A DNA stretch of 64,000 bases, taken from the NCBI RefSeq assembly GCF_009617595.1, contig NZ_WIXK01000001.1:434001-498000 (forward strand). The letters run 5' to 3'. The DNA comes from Tritonibacter aquimaris (lineage in GTDB: Bacteria > Pseudomonadota > Alphaproteobacteria > Rhodobacterales > Rhodobacteraceae). The translations under genes were made by a program, and so were the position numbers. This document shows positions 9,969 through 18,369 of the stretch, piece by piece. Below the pieces are notes generated by a model. The model did not search any database. It saw only the letters and a program-made list of their open reading frames with translations, and had not been told where the DNA came from. Each line of letters begins with the position of its first letter. Position 1 is the stretch's first letter.

Positions 9969-10124
9969 ATGTCCATCGTTGCACTGACCCTGAACGCGAT
10001 CAAATCCGTTGTGGCCGCACCGCGCGCAGAGCAGCGCCCAGCCATCTGGCGGCTGAGCAATGATGATGAAGATCTCTCTAAGTTGCAGCGCGACACGGCG
10101 GCCCATTCACTGCGCCGGATGTGA
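9969..10124 (+). CDS. 51-residue hypothetical protein
   Basis: An ATG preceded by AGGAG at proper spacing opens a 51-codon frame. The predicted product is soluble with a short hydrophobic N-terminal stretch (IVALTLNAIKSVVAA) and a charged C-terminus rich in Asp/Glu and Arg. I do not recognise it. The strong ribosome binding site, the start placed 75 bases after a palindrome and the absence of an overlapping better gene support it as real. It ends 10 bases before the convergent rlmE stop. Confidence 0.55.
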   Translation: MSIVALTLNAIKSVVAAPRAEQRPAIWRLSNDDEDLSKLQRDTAAHSLRRM

Positions 10125-10134
10125 TCCAGTTCCG

Positions 10135-10863
10135 TCAGGACGCATCAGAGCCGCGGTATCCCATTGCCACCACGAATTTTTCTGAGCTGTCAGAACGTGA
10201 GGAGGGTGGTTTGACGTTGGCAACCTTAGTGAATTTCTGTTTCAAAAGCTTTTGCAGCTCCCCTTCGGCACCACCGGCCAGAACCTTGGCCACAAATGTG
10301 CCGCCTTCTTCGAGCACGTCGAAGGCAAAGTAGGCCGCAGTTTCACACAGTGACATAATGCGCAGGTGGTCGGTCTGCTTGTGGCCGGAGCTTGATGCGG
10401 CCATATCTGACATCACCACATCCGCGCGGCCGCCAAGCCACTCCTTGACCTGATCATCCGCACCATCGGACATGAAATCGAGCTGATGCAGTTCAGCGCC
10501 CGCCAGCGGCTCAATCTCTTGCAAGTCGACGCCAACGATGCGGCCAACGGATTTACCGGCGCGCTCCCCGAGCGAATTGATGCGTTTCACCGCAACCTGG
10601 CTCCAGCCGCCGGGGGCGCAGCCCAGATCTACCACTCGGGCTCCTGGCACGAGAAAGCGGTATTTATCGTCCAGTTCCATAATCTTAAAGGCAGCACGCC
10701 CACGGTAGCCTTCCTGCTGCGCGCGGCGCACATAAGGATCATTCAGCTGCCGCTGCAGCCAGAGGGTTGAGCTCATCGTGCGACCGCGTGCGGTTTTGAC
10801 CTTAACCTTGAGATCGCGCATGCCGCGCCCAGAGTTATTTTTGCCAGTTGGTGTTTTTGCCAT
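10135..10863 (-). CDS. rlmE: 23S rRNA (U2552) 2'-O-methyltransferase RlmE/FtsJ
   Basis: A 242-residue Rossmann methyltransferase. It shows the AdoMet motif [13 protein letters not shown], the acidic strand VGVDLQEI, and the catalytic MSDMA aspartate with the following lysine in FVAKVLAGG (the K-D-K-E tetrad of the FtsJ family). RlmE methylates U2552 in the A-loop during late 50S assembly. The basic N-terminal 30 residues ([10 protein letters not shown]) fit rRNA binding. The ATG at 10863 follows GTTGAG; another ATG four codons upstream has no better site. It lies downstream of ppx on the same strand with a gap near 70 bases. Confidence 0.93.
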   Translation of the reverse strand: MAKTPTGKNNSGRGMRDLKVKVKTARGRTMSSTLWLQRQLNDPYVRRAQQEGYRGRAAFKIMELDDKYRFLVPGARVVDLGCAPGGWSQVAVKRINSLGERAGKSVGRIVGVDLQEIEPLAGAELHQLDFMSDGADDQVKEWLGGRADVVMSDMAASSSGHKQTDHLRIMSLCETAAYFAFDVLEEGGTFVAKVLAGGAEGELQKLLKQKFTKVANVKPPSSRSDSSEKFVVAMGYRGSDAS

Positions 10864-10931
10864 TGTCTCAACCATTGCAGGCAGCGCGTCTGGCGCTGCG
10901 GTGCTGTTTAAATTCTACATATTCGTCAGGC

Positions 10932-12044
10932 TCAGAACGGCCCATCTTCCAGAACGCCATTGGCGCTCATCTGCGCATAAAGCAGCCCTTCGCGCAGGCC
11001 CCGATCCGCAACCGACAGCCGATCCGTCGGCCAGCAGCGCAGCAAAGTCTGCAAAATCGCCGATCCCGACATAATCAACGCCTGACGATCATCGCCAATG
11101 CGTGGATCACTGCGGCGACCGCTGGGGCCGAGGTCTAGATAACCTCGTATCACTTTGTCAATCTGGTCAGACGTCATGCGCAGACCATCCACCTTGGTGC
11201 GATCATAGCGTTTAAGCCCCAAATGCGACGCGGCGACCGTTGTTACGGTGCCAGATGTGCCAACAATCTGAAAGCCCTCACGCAGCTGTTCGTTCTTATA
11301 TGGGGCAAAATCTGCAAGGCATTCTTCAAAATACCAGCTCATCAACGCAAAGCGGGCAGAGTCATCTTCCACATCGTTGAATTGATCGCGCAATGTGGCA
11401 ACGCCCAAAGGTACGCTGATCCAATCCACCACCTTGGCCGCAGGGAAAGGCGTGTCGTTGCTGTGAAAGCCCGATTGCAGCCGCATAATGGCGCTGGGGC
11501 GATCCCGGCGCGGCACGGATGACAGATCAATCCACACCAGTTCAGTAGAGCCACCACCGATATCAACCACCAGCAGCTGTTCTGTTTTGGTGGACACCAG
11601 CGGCGCACAGGAGATCACGGCCAGGCGCGCTTCTTCTTCTGGCTTGATGATTTCAAGCTTAAGACCGGTTTCGCGTTTGACCTGATGGATGAAATCCCGC
11701 GCATTGCGTGCGCGGCGGCAGGCTTCGGTTGCTACAAGGCGCATATTGCGCACTTTGTGGCGTTTTAGCTTTTTCTGACAGATGCGCAGCGCCTGAATAG
11801 TGCGTGACATTGAGCCACGCGACAAGCGTTCAGACTTCTCCAGCCCGGCGCCTAGCTGCACCGATTTGGAAAAGCTGTCTACCACATGAAACCCGCTGCC
11901 CTTGGGTTGGGCAATGAGCATCCTGCAACTGTTTGTTCCCAGATCCAGCGCCGCATATAGCGCATCAGGATCAGGGCGGGCCGGTGCGAGGGTTTCAACC
12001 GCGCGGGGAAACGCACGCGCACCTTTTGAACGCCTGGGCGCCAT
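10932..12044 (-). CDS. ppx: Ppx/GppA-family phosphatase (exopolyphosphatase / pppGpp hydrolase)
   Basis: A 370-residue protein with the sugar-kinase/Hsp70-type ATPase fold. Phosphate-1 motif ALDLGTNSCRMLI is near residue 31 and phosphate-2 motif VVDIGGGSTELVW near 160. It is shorter than the two-domain E. coli Ppx (about 510 residues) and lacks the C-terminal HD-like region, as is usual for Rhodobacterales members. The likely role is hydrolysis of polyphosphate or of pppGpp; the sequence alone does not decide which. The first 25 residues are basic and low in complexity. It is co-directional with rlmE. Confidence 0.85.
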   Translation of the reverse strand: MAPRRSKGARAFPRAVETLAPARPDPDALYAALDLGTNSCRMLIAQPKGSGFHVVDSFSKSVQLGAGLEKSERLSRGSMSRTIQALRICQKKLKRHKVRNMRLVATEACRRARNARDFIHQVKRETGLKLEIIKPEEEARLAVISCAPLVSTKTEQLLVVDIGGGSTELVWIDLSSVPRRDRPSAIMRLQSGFHSNDTPFPAAKVVDWISVPLGVATLRDQFNDVEDDSARFALMSWYFEECLADFAPYKNEQLREGFQIVGTSGTVTTVAASHLGLKRYDRTKVDGLRMTSDQIDKVIRGYLDLGPSGRRSDPRIGDDRQALIMSGSAILQTLLRCWPTDRLSVADRGLREGLLYAQMSANGVLEDGPF

Positions 12045-12331
12045 GATTCACGCCCTCCGATTATCGTGTTAAGATAAGAATATGTCGCGCATCACCGCTG
12101 TGCAAGTTGGCACAGGGATAATCTGGTTGATTTGATGGGATTTCTTCGGCGGCACCACTCAAATGCGAAACGTATTGAAAAGCCTCAGTCTGGCTTTCGA
12201 GCTGTAAACCTCGTAGTTCAGTTATGCAAAAGGTCGCTCACATCTCGCGTCGTGTCGAAAAATGACAGTCGACGGCGCACAGCGTTGGTTAGAACTTAAA
12301 AATACCCAGATAGTTAAGGGGATCAGGGAAC

Positions 12332-12628
12332 ATGCCCGACGTCACAATTGTATATTGGCGCGATATTCCAGCGCAGGTCATTGTTGGGAAAGGCAGACGC
12401 GGCACCAAAAAGGTGCTGCACGAGCGTTTCGAGCAAGCCATTGACCGGGCTGCCATGAAAGTTGGTGCCAAGGACGCAGATGCCTATCTTGCGGAATGGC
12501 GCAAAGCTGACCCCTTTACGGTTGAAGGTGAGGCAGAAGATATTGCCACCGCCGAAGTCGAACGTCTGGAGACTGAATATGATCGAGAGCGTCTGAAAGC
12601 GCTGATCGCCAATGATGGGCGGGCTTAA
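12332..12628 (+). CDS. small 'virulence factor'-type protein of a one-carbon operon
   Basis: A 98-residue soluble protein opening with a beta-strand (DVTIVYWRDIPAQVI), a basic loop (GKGRRGTKK) and an alpha-helical, acidic C-terminus. It matches the short family labelled 'virulence factor' in many alphaproteobacterial genomes. The label is historical and no biochemical role is known to me. Its constant neighbours, a MetF-type reductase and a methyltetrahydrofolate methyltransferase, point to corrinoid-linked one-carbon metabolism. AAGGGG precedes the start. The next gene begins 25 bases after its stop. Confidence 0.8.
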   Translation: MPDVTIVYWRDIPAQVIVGKGRRGTKKVLHERFEQAIDRAAMKVGAKDADAYLAEWRKADPFTVEGEAEDIATAEVERLETEYDRERLKALIANDGRA

Positions 12629-12653
12629 GCCCAATTCTATAGGGGAGGTCTTG

Positions 12654-13577
12654 ATGGCTGTGCTGAACTTTATGAGACGCGACACTGAGGTACAAACCGT
12701 CAGTCCTGAAATGGAAGCCTTTTTGCAAGGGTACTCCATTGAGGTCATGCCGCGTACTGCCGCAAAAGTTGATGATTTCCGCGACTTGCTGCCAAAGGGA
12801 ACCCGCGTGTACATCGCGCATATCGAGGGCACACCCATTGAAGATATGGTGGCCACGGCCAAGCGCATCAAAGGCGAAGGCTATGATGTTATGCCCCATT
12901 TCCCGGCGCGTATCATCAAAGATGAAGCGACGCTGGCGGATTGGATTGCCCAATATCAGGGCGAAGCGGATGTGAAACAGGGTTTGATCCTGGCTGGGGG
13001 CGTTGCCAATCCGCATGGCGATTTTCACTCGTCGATGCAGCTTCTGGAAACCGGTCTGTTTGACAAAGCAGGCTTTAGCAATCTGCACGTTGCAGGCCAC
13101 CCAGAACCCAACGCCGATATCGACCCGAATGGTGGGCGCGCCAACACCTATGCGGCACTGGACTGGAAACAAGAGTTCTCCAAGCGCACCGATGCCAGCA
13201 TGGCGCTTGCGACACAGTTCTGTTTTGAGGCGCAGCCGGTCATCGAATGGGTGGACGGGATGAAGGAGCGCGGTCTGAATATTCCGGTTCACATCGGGAT
13301 TGCAGGTCCTGCGAAACTGCAGACCATGATCAAATTCGCAATCGCTTGTGGGGTAGGGCCGTCGCTGAAAGTGCTGCAGAAACGTGCTAAAGACGTCTCC
13401 AAACTGCTGTTGCCGCATGAGCCGGGTGAGATCCTTGCAGATCTTGCAGCGCACAAGGCAGCCAACCCCGAGTTTGGTATCGAAAAAGTGCATTTCTTCC
13501 CACTGGGCGGCATTAAAACCAATGCAACTTGGGCCATGAACAATGGTGGCGACGCCGCAAAACCTGTGAACTCCTAA
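12654..13577 (+). CDS. MetF-family methylenetetrahydrofolate reductase
   Basis: A 307-residue TIM-barrel protein related to 5,10-methylene-tetrahydrofolate reductase. It has an IAHIEGTPIEDM segment, DVMPHFPARII, a glycine-rich AGGVANPHGDF where the flavin phosphate would sit, and HIGIAGPAK followed by FPLGGIKT at the C-terminal end. The FAD-dependent enzyme interconverts methylene- and methyl-tetrahydrofolate. The start is set at the ATG preceded by AGGGGAGG; the upstream ATG overlaps the previous gene. Placement with a methyltransferase suggests oxidation of methyl-H4folate released by demethylation rather than methionine synthesis. That is inference. Confidence 0.85.
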   Translation: MAVLNFMRRDTEVQTVSPEMEAFLQGYSIEVMPRTAAKVDDFRDLLPKGTRVYIAHIEGTPIEDMVATAKRIKGEGYDVMPHFPARIIKDEATLADWIAQYQGEADVKQGLILAGGVANPHGDFHSSMQLLETGLFDKAGFSNLHVAGHPEPNADIDPNGGRANTYAALDWKQEFSKRTDASMALATQFCFEAQPVIEWVDGMKERGLNIPVHIGIAGPAKLQTMIKFAIACGVGPSLKVLQKRAKDVSKLLLPHEPGEILADLAAHKAANPEFGIEKVHFFPLGGIKTNATWAMNNGGDAAKPVNS

Positions 13578-13586
13578 GGATCAGCT

Positions 13587-14660
13587 ATGACCCGTACTAT
13601 TATTGAATCTAAAACAAAAACAACGATCATGGGTTTTGATCAACCCTTCACAGTTATTGGTGAGCGGATCAACCCAACTGGCCGTAAAATTCTGAACGAA
13701 GAGCTGGAACGCGGTGATTTTTCCCGCGTGGAATCTGACGCGCTGGCGCAGGTTGCCGCAGGTGCAACCGTGCTGGATGTGAACTCTGGCGCGGTGTTTT
13801 CCAACAAGATGGCTGAAGATCCGCGTTACGCGGACAACAACTTTGTTGAGCCTGACCTGATGACGCAGTTGATCAAAACCGTGCAGGCGGTGACAGATTG
13901 CCCGCTGTGTATCGATTCATCGGTTCCTGGCGCGCTTGAAGCTGGTCTCGCAGCCGCAGAAGGCCGTCCGTTGCTGAATTCTGTTACCGGTGAAGAAGAA
14001 CGTCTTGAGCTGGTTCTGCCGCTGGTGAAAAAGTACAATGTTCCGGTGGTGGCGATCTCCAACGATGACACCGGGATTTCTGAAGATCCAGAAGTGCGCT
14101 TTGCTGTTGCGAAAAAGATCGTTGAACGCGCTGCAGACTTTGGCATCCCAGCCCATGATATCGTTGTAGATCCGCTGGTTATGCCAGTTGGTGCAATGGG
14201 GTCCGCTGGTTTGCAGGTGTTTGAACTGAACCGTCGTCTGCGTGACGAGCTGGGCGTAAACACCACATGCGGTGCCTCAAACATCTCATTTGGTCTGCCA
14301 AATCGCCACGGCATCAACAACGCATTCCTGCCGATGGCGATGGCCACTGGTATGACATCGGCGATTATGAACCCGGTGGCGCTGCCAATCGGGCCAAAGA
14401 AAATCGCAGCTAAAAAAGCTGAAATCGAAGCTGCAGGTATCGTGCTGCCAGAAGGTATGGATGACGAGACTTTTGTGAAGCTCTTTGGCATGGGCTCGAC
14501 CAAGCCACGTGCAGGCAAAGAGATGGAAGCAATCCGGGCTGCAAACTTCCTCACCAACAATGACGAAGGTGGCGCGGAATGGATCAACTTCAACAAAAGC
14601 GATGATGACGCTGCCGCAGGTGGCCGTGGTCGCCGTGGCGGCGGCCGCCGCCGTCGTTGA
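13587..14660 (+). CDS. methyltetrahydrofolate:corrinoid methyltransferase, pterin-binding type, with Arg/Gly tail
   Basis: A 357-residue protein with the pterin-binding (dihydropteroate-synthase-like) TIM barrel used by MetH and AcsE. Motifs are IGERINPTGRK near residue 26, VLDVNSGA near 65, CIDSSVPGALE near 110 and the late NTTCGASNISFGLPNR. It would move methyl groups between tetrahydrofolate and a corrinoid protein. After residue 330 the family domain ends and an acidic stretch leads to a strongly basic, glycine-rich C-terminus of about 15 residues, unusual for the family. It lies 9 bases after the MetF-type gene; a terminator follows. Confidence 0.88.
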   Translation: MTRTIIESKTKTTIMGFDQPFTVIGERINPTGRKILNEELERGDFSRVESDALAQVAAGATVLDVNSGAVFSNKMAEDPRYADNNFVEPDLMTQLIKTVQAVTDCPLCIDSSVPGALEAGLAAAEGRPLLNSVTGEEERLELVLPLVKKYNVPVVAISNDDTGISEDPEVRFAVAKKIVERAADFGIPAHDIVVDPLVMPVGAMGSAGLQVFELNRRLRDELGVNTTCGASNISFGLPNRHGINNAFLPMAMATGMTSAIMNPVALPIGPKKIAAKKAEIEAAGIVLPEGMDDETFVKLFGMGSTKPRAGKEMEAIRAANFLTNNDEGGAEWINFNKSDDDAAAGGRGRRGGGRRRR

Positions 14661-14682
14661 TCTAATCTACATGAGAACAAAG

Positions 14683-14710
14683 AAACCGGGCCGTAGAGCT
14701 CGGTTTTTTT
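14683..14710 (+). terminator. intrinsic terminator after the one-carbon operon
   Basis: AACCGGG and CTCGGTT pair (one G-U) around a short loop and run into seven T residues. Confidence 0.8.
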
Positions 14711-14818
14711 GTGTGGTTTTCAGAAAAAGAGCGCCACGCGTTTCATGGGTATATACGTTGTATAATGTGTATTATGGTAAATTAGCAGTAGGCGGAAGCG
14801 ATATCTAGTCGAGCTTTG

Positions 14819-16030
14819 TTAGTTAAGCATCTGACTAACCAATGATTTCAACTCGGCGCGCGATGAATATGTGCTGGATGGTGAAAGCTGGGTGAAGAAA
14901 ATCACCTGCAGATCACGGATCGGATCGATCCAAAAATAAGTCGACGCAATGCCACCCCAGCTGAAATCACCAGCAGAGCCAGCAAGCTTTGCACGTGTGC
15001 TGTCTAGTAAAACAGATCCGCCCAGCCCAAAGCCCATACCGTGCATCGGTTGTTCGGCAAAACTGGTTGGGCCCATAGATGCGATGTCGCCTGGCAGATG
15101 GTTCTGCATCATCATATCTATGGTCCGTGCCTGAACCAATTGGCTGACGCCAACCTTACCTCGGTTGCGGATGAGCTGCAGGAAACGCGCATAATCATCA
15201 ATGGTGCCGATCAGGCCGCCACCTCCGGAAAACAATGTGGTCGAACTGAATTCTGATGCCTCGCGGCTGTCATGTAGCGCCAATCCCGATATGGGTGCCG
15301 CATCGCGATGTACAGCGAAGGCGTTGTCCAATTCCTTAGGTATGTATAGCGATGAAAATGACTTTAAATTAGCATCTTCGATCTTAAACTTCGTGTTTTT
15401 CATCCCCAGCGGCGCAAAGATTTCAGTCTGGAAAAACTCGTCCAGTTCGCAGCCCGAAACCCGTTCGACCACATGGCCCAACACGTCGCAAGACACAGAA
15501 TATTCCCAACGCGTTCCTGGTCGAAATGCCAGCGGCAGCGCGGCCAGGCGCGCCACCATATGTTTCAATTGGCCTTGCCTGGGCTGAAAAAACAGCTCTG
15601 CCTTATCCATGGCTTCAGGCAGCACGCCGGGATTAAATGCGTAGCTCAGGCCAGCAGTATGGGTGAGCAGCTCTTGTACAGTTGGTGCACGCACCGGTTC
15701 ACATTGTTCGATATGTTGCGCGCCACCGATCAGCGCCGAAGGATTTGAAAACTCAGGTAAAATCTCATCCAGAGGCGTATCAAGCCGCATTAAGCCACGC
15801 TCGATCAGCATCATAATGGCCAAGGAGGTAACGGGTTTCGTCATCGAATACAGACGTACCAACGTGTCGCGTTCAAACGGCAAACGGTGTTCAATGTCGC
15901 GCAGGCCAACAGCGGAAAAGAAACGCTCTTCTCCGCCATGTTGGATCAGAATGGAGCTGCCGGGATATTTGTGTGCAGCGACATATTCATGTTGCCAATC
16001 AATGATTGGTTTAAACCTGTGCTCGGACAC
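14819..16030 (-). CDS. serine hydrolase of the beta-lactamase/esterase (class C-like) family
   Basis: A 403-residue protein with the penicillin-binding-like serine hydrolase fold. The catalytic S-M-T-K tetrad is at 62-65, with LLTHTAGLSY after it. The second motif reads Y-S-V at 177-179 rather than the usual Y-x-N. The third (H/K-x-G) position is occupied by SWGG near 357. No signal peptide is evident, so it probably acts in the cytoplasm. Such proteins are usually esterases or amidases rather than antibiotic-degrading enzymes. The gene lies 24 bases after a crotonase-family gene, suggesting joint action on an acyl substrate. The local sequence looks less GC-rich than its neighbours. Confidence 0.85.
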   Translation of the reverse strand: MSEHRFKPIIDWQHEYVAAHKYPGSSILIQHGGEERFFSAVGLRDIEHRLPFERDTLVRLYSMTKPVTSLAIMMLIERGLMRLDTPLDEILPEFSNPSALIGGAQHIEQCEPVRAPTVQELLTHTAGLSYAFNPGVLPEAMDKAELFFQPRQGQLKHMVARLAALPLAFRPGTRWEYSVSCDVLGHVVERVSGCELDEFFQTEIFAPLGMKNTKFKIEDANLKSFSSLYIPKELDNAFAVHRDAAPISGLALHDSREASEFSSTTLFSGGGGLIGTIDDYARFLQLIRNRGKVGVSQLVQARTIDMMMQNHLPGDIASMGPTSFAEQPMHGMGFGLGGSVLLDSTRAKLAGSAGDFSWGGIASTYFWIDPIRDLQVIFFTQLSPSSTYSSRAELKSLVSQMLN

Positions 16031-16053
16031 CTCATCCCCTAATCTTGGCCGTT

Positions 16054-16716
16054 TTAGCCTGTATTTTGGCTGGTCGCTTCCAGCGGGTTATTCAATAGCT
16101 TTTTGACGGCCGCAAAATGATCGACAGGCACCGCCGCAAATGTTTTGGCCTCACGCAGCGCAAACATCCATAGATCTTCCTGGTCCTCGGCAACAAGATC
16201 AATAATGCCGTAATTTCGAGCAGCGACCGGGCCGATTGTCTGCCCGGTCAGCAGCAGTCGACGCGCTACATTCGGGTCGAGCTTTTGATGCAGGATCTTT
16301 TGCTCAGCTGCGGTTGGGCTGCGGCGGGTATGGACATATGGCAGCCCATATCCGGTTTTTGTCACGCCAATCCGGCTATCACAGGCCAGCGCCAGGCACA
16401 GCCCCGCGTCTAAGATATCGCCATTGATCACGGCAATGGTGGGTTTGCCACAAGACAGCAGCGCGTCGATGGCAGATTGCACACCATCCGCAAATTCAGC
16501 GCTGTTCTCTGCCACCTCAGCACCGCTGCAAAAGCTGTGAAAGGGGCTGCTGATCAGAATAATCTGAATGGCGCTATCTTCTGCAAGCGATTGAACTTCT
16601 GCGCTGAAATCCAAAAGAAACTCCGCGTTCAAACCGTTTGAAGGGCCTTTTCCAAGCTGCAGTTCAACGATCCCTGCCCCATGGCTTCTGCGGTTTAGCC
16701 AGTCTTGCGCACTCAT
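16054..16716 (-). CDS. crotonase-fold (enoyl-CoA hydratase/isomerase family) protein lacking the usual catalytic glutamates
   Basis: A 220-residue protein of the crotonase superfamily. The oxyanion-hole strand appears as FCSGAEV and the second as NGDILDAGLCLALACD. Where enoyl-CoA hydratase has its first catalytic glutamate (G-G-G-C-E) this protein has Ala-Gly-Leu-Cys, and where the second stands (P-E) it has Pro-Tyr. It is also about 40 residues shorter than typical hydratases. It is thus unlikely to be a standard hydratase; an isomerase, thioesterase-like or hydrolase role is possible. The ATG chosen has GGAGAG upstream; a longer frame exists without one. Paired with the serine hydrolase gene. 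Confidence 0.75.
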   Translation of the reverse strand: MSAQDWLNRRSHGAGIVELQLGKGPSNGLNAEFLLDFSAEVQSLAEDSAIQIILISSPFHSFCSGAEVAENSAEFADGVQSAIDALLSCGKPTIAVINGDILDAGLCLALACDSRIGVTKTGYGLPYVHTRRSPTAAEQKILHQKLDPNVARRLLLTGQTIGPVAARNYGIIDLVAEDQEDLWMFALREAKTFAAVPVDHFAAVKKLLNNPLEATSQNTG

Positions 16717-17043
16717 TTTATCTCTCCGCTGGTCGGTGCATCTTGCGTGGATTACATCACTGGGTCGAGCCATTTTGCGATACGTAAAACCACTAGCGCC
16801 ATTTTGGCGCAGGAACATGTGCAAAGCCTTACGATTGGGCGCAATTCTTTGCTTTAATTGTTAAATTAAGAAGCAATGCTGCATCAGTTCAATGGGCAGC
16901 AGAGATAGTTTTGATCATATCTGTGCAGCCTTTCTTTCCTAATCTCATGAACTTCTGTACAAAAGGTGCCAGTCCGGTTTGATGTTAAGATCAAAGCAGA
17001 GACATTGGGCGCTTTGTGCCAATTTGATACTATGGGAATAAAA
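16717..17043. other. intergenic region between the crotonase gene and aroQ
   Basis: A 327-base stretch between divergent genes that should carry both promoters. It is AT-rich in the middle (around 16850-16875, with repeated TTAA). I see no gene, RNA or clear operator in it. Confidence 0.4.
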
Positions 17044-17484
17044 ATGCCGCATCTATTGATCCTGAATGGCCCCAATCTCAATCTCTTGGGCACGCGCCAG
17101 CCTGAAGTCTACGGCAGCGAAACGCTGGAAATGGTTGAACAAGCCTGTCACGAACACGGCAAAGCTCGCGGGATGGATATCACCTGCGTGCAGTCCAATC
17201 ACGAAGGTGTGCTGCTTGATACGATCCACGCGGCCAAAGGTGTGCAGGACGGTATCATTTTGAATGCAGGCGCTTATACCCATACGTCGATCGCCTTGAT
17301 GGATGCGCTCTACTCAGTTGAATTGCCCGCAGTTGAGGTTCACCTCTCAAACATCCACGCCCGTGAGGAATTCCGCCATACCTCTTATATTTCGCGTGCT
17401 GTCGTTGGTCAGATCTGCGGTTTTGGCTCCTTCGGTTATCTGATGGCAATCGATGCCATGGCCACCTATCTGGGACATAATTAA
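17044..17484 (+). CDS. aroQ: type II 3-dehydroquinate dehydratase
   Basis: A 146-residue small dehydroquinase catalysing step three of the shikimate pathway. Motifs are ILNGPNLNLLGTRQPEVYG at the start (with the arginine and catalytic tyrosine of the flexible lid), QSNHEG, INAGAYTHTS-like LNAGAYTHTS, and EVHLSNIHAREEFRHTSY with the catalytic histidine. Length is exactly that of the family. The start is placed at the ATG just before PHLLILNGP; upstream in-frame codons give no family sequence. The LuxR-type gene follows 4 bases after the stop, so the two are probably co-transcribed. Confidence 0.95.
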   Translation: MPHLLILNGPNLNLLGTRQPEVYGSETLEMVEQACHEHGKARGMDITCVQSNHEGVLLDTIHAAKGVQDGIILNAGAYTHTSIALMDALYSVELPAVEVHLSNIHAREEFRHTSYISRAVVGQICGFGSFGYLMAIDAMATYLGHN

Positions 17485-17488
17485 ACCG

Positions 17489-18244
17489 ATGTCTGTTGTT
17501 GATTTTCTCAACTGCGTCGCCAAATATCGCAGTCTTGAGCAGCTTTGGGATGGCTATCAGGAGAAGATGGCCGAATATGGCTTTACCCGGCTGATTTACG
17601 GTTACACGCGATATAAGACCGAAAAATCGCTGGGAGATCCGGATGATTTTCTGATCCTTTCCAACCATGGCAAAGACTATATGGATGGTTTTCTGCGCAA
17701 GGGGCTTTATTTTCATGCGCCCATGGTTCGCTGGGCCTTGGAAAATGAAGGCGCTTGTAGCTGGAGCTATGTGCATGCGCAGCTCGCACAAGAGGCTTTG
17801 AGCCCTGAGGCGATGGAAGTGGTCGATTTCAACCGCCAGCTTGAGATGACCGCGGGCTATACCATCAGCTTTTTTTCGTTTTCACCACGTTTCAAAGGTG
17901 CGGTGTCGCTTGCGGCCGAGGCGGGTGTCACGCAGGAGCAGGTTGATGCGATTTGGGAGGAGGTTGGTGACGATATTGAACTGATCAATAATATCGTCCA
18001 CTTGAAGATTCTCACCCTGCCCTATGTGCCGCCGCACCGATCGCTCACCAATCGTCAGCGCGAGGCATTGCAATGGGTTGGCGATGGCAAAACCACCCAG
18101 GATATTGCTACGATCATGGGGCTTACCACCGCTACGATTGAAAAGCATTTGCGACTCGCCCGTGAGGCGTTGGCGGTCGACACATCCGCGCAGGCCGTCC
18201 TAAAAGCCGCGCTGCACAATCAAATCTACCAAATTGAAGGCTAA
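17489..18244 (+). CDS. LuxR-family regulator with autoinducer-binding-type domain (solo)
   Basis: A 251-residue regulator. Residues about 10-165 match the autoinducer-binding fold (KYRSLEQLWDGYQEKM, GFTRLIYGYTRY, YFHAPMVRWALE, ACSW). Residues about 185-240 form a LuxR helix-turn-helix (LTNRQREALQWVGDGKTTQDIA then TIEKHL). The Asp-Pro pair that contacts acyl-homoserine lactone in LuxR/TraR appears to be Ala-Pro here, so the ligand may differ. No luxI-type synthase is present in the window, making it a solo. It lies directly behind aroQ. The gene ends with no clear terminator nearby. Confidence 0.85.
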   Translation: MSVVDFLNCVAKYRSLEQLWDGYQEKMAEYGFTRLIYGYTRYKTEKSLGDPDDFLILSNHGKDYMDGFLRKGLYFHAPMVRWALENEGACSWSYVHAQLAQEALSPEAMEVVDFNRQLEMTAGYTISFFSFSPRFKGAVSLAAEAGVTQEQVDAIWEEVGDDIELINNIVHLKILTLPYVPPHRSLTNRQREALQWVGDGKTTQDIATIMGLTTATIEKHLRLAREALAVDTSAQAVLKAALHNQIYQIEG

Positions 18245-18347
18245 AGCCGCCTCGTAATGTATTGAAAAATATGACAAATAACCCATGATTAACTATCTGG
18301 CAAGTTTTTGCTAAAGGTATGGAAAACACTACTACAGAGTGCCGTGA

Positions 18348-18364
18348 TATAGTAACATACTATA
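18348..18364. promoter_or_regulatory. 17-base perfect inverted repeat, candidate operator
   Basis: TATAGTA and TACTATA are exact reverse complements separated by three bases. It begins 104 bases after the LuxR-type stop and about 120 before a strong terminator hairpin. Size and symmetry suit a dimeric regulator; which one is unknown. Confidence 0.5.
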
Positions 18365-18369
18365 CATGT

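Noticed and set aside
12516-13493. 325-codon minus-strand frame opposite the MetF-type gene
   Set aside because: Shadow of a well-supported gene; Phe/His/Cys-rich composition and no motif.
14740-14790. AT-rich stretch with short inverted repeats as a promoter
   Set aside because: It lies between two convergent genes, so no gene needs a promoter there; probably low-complexity spacer.
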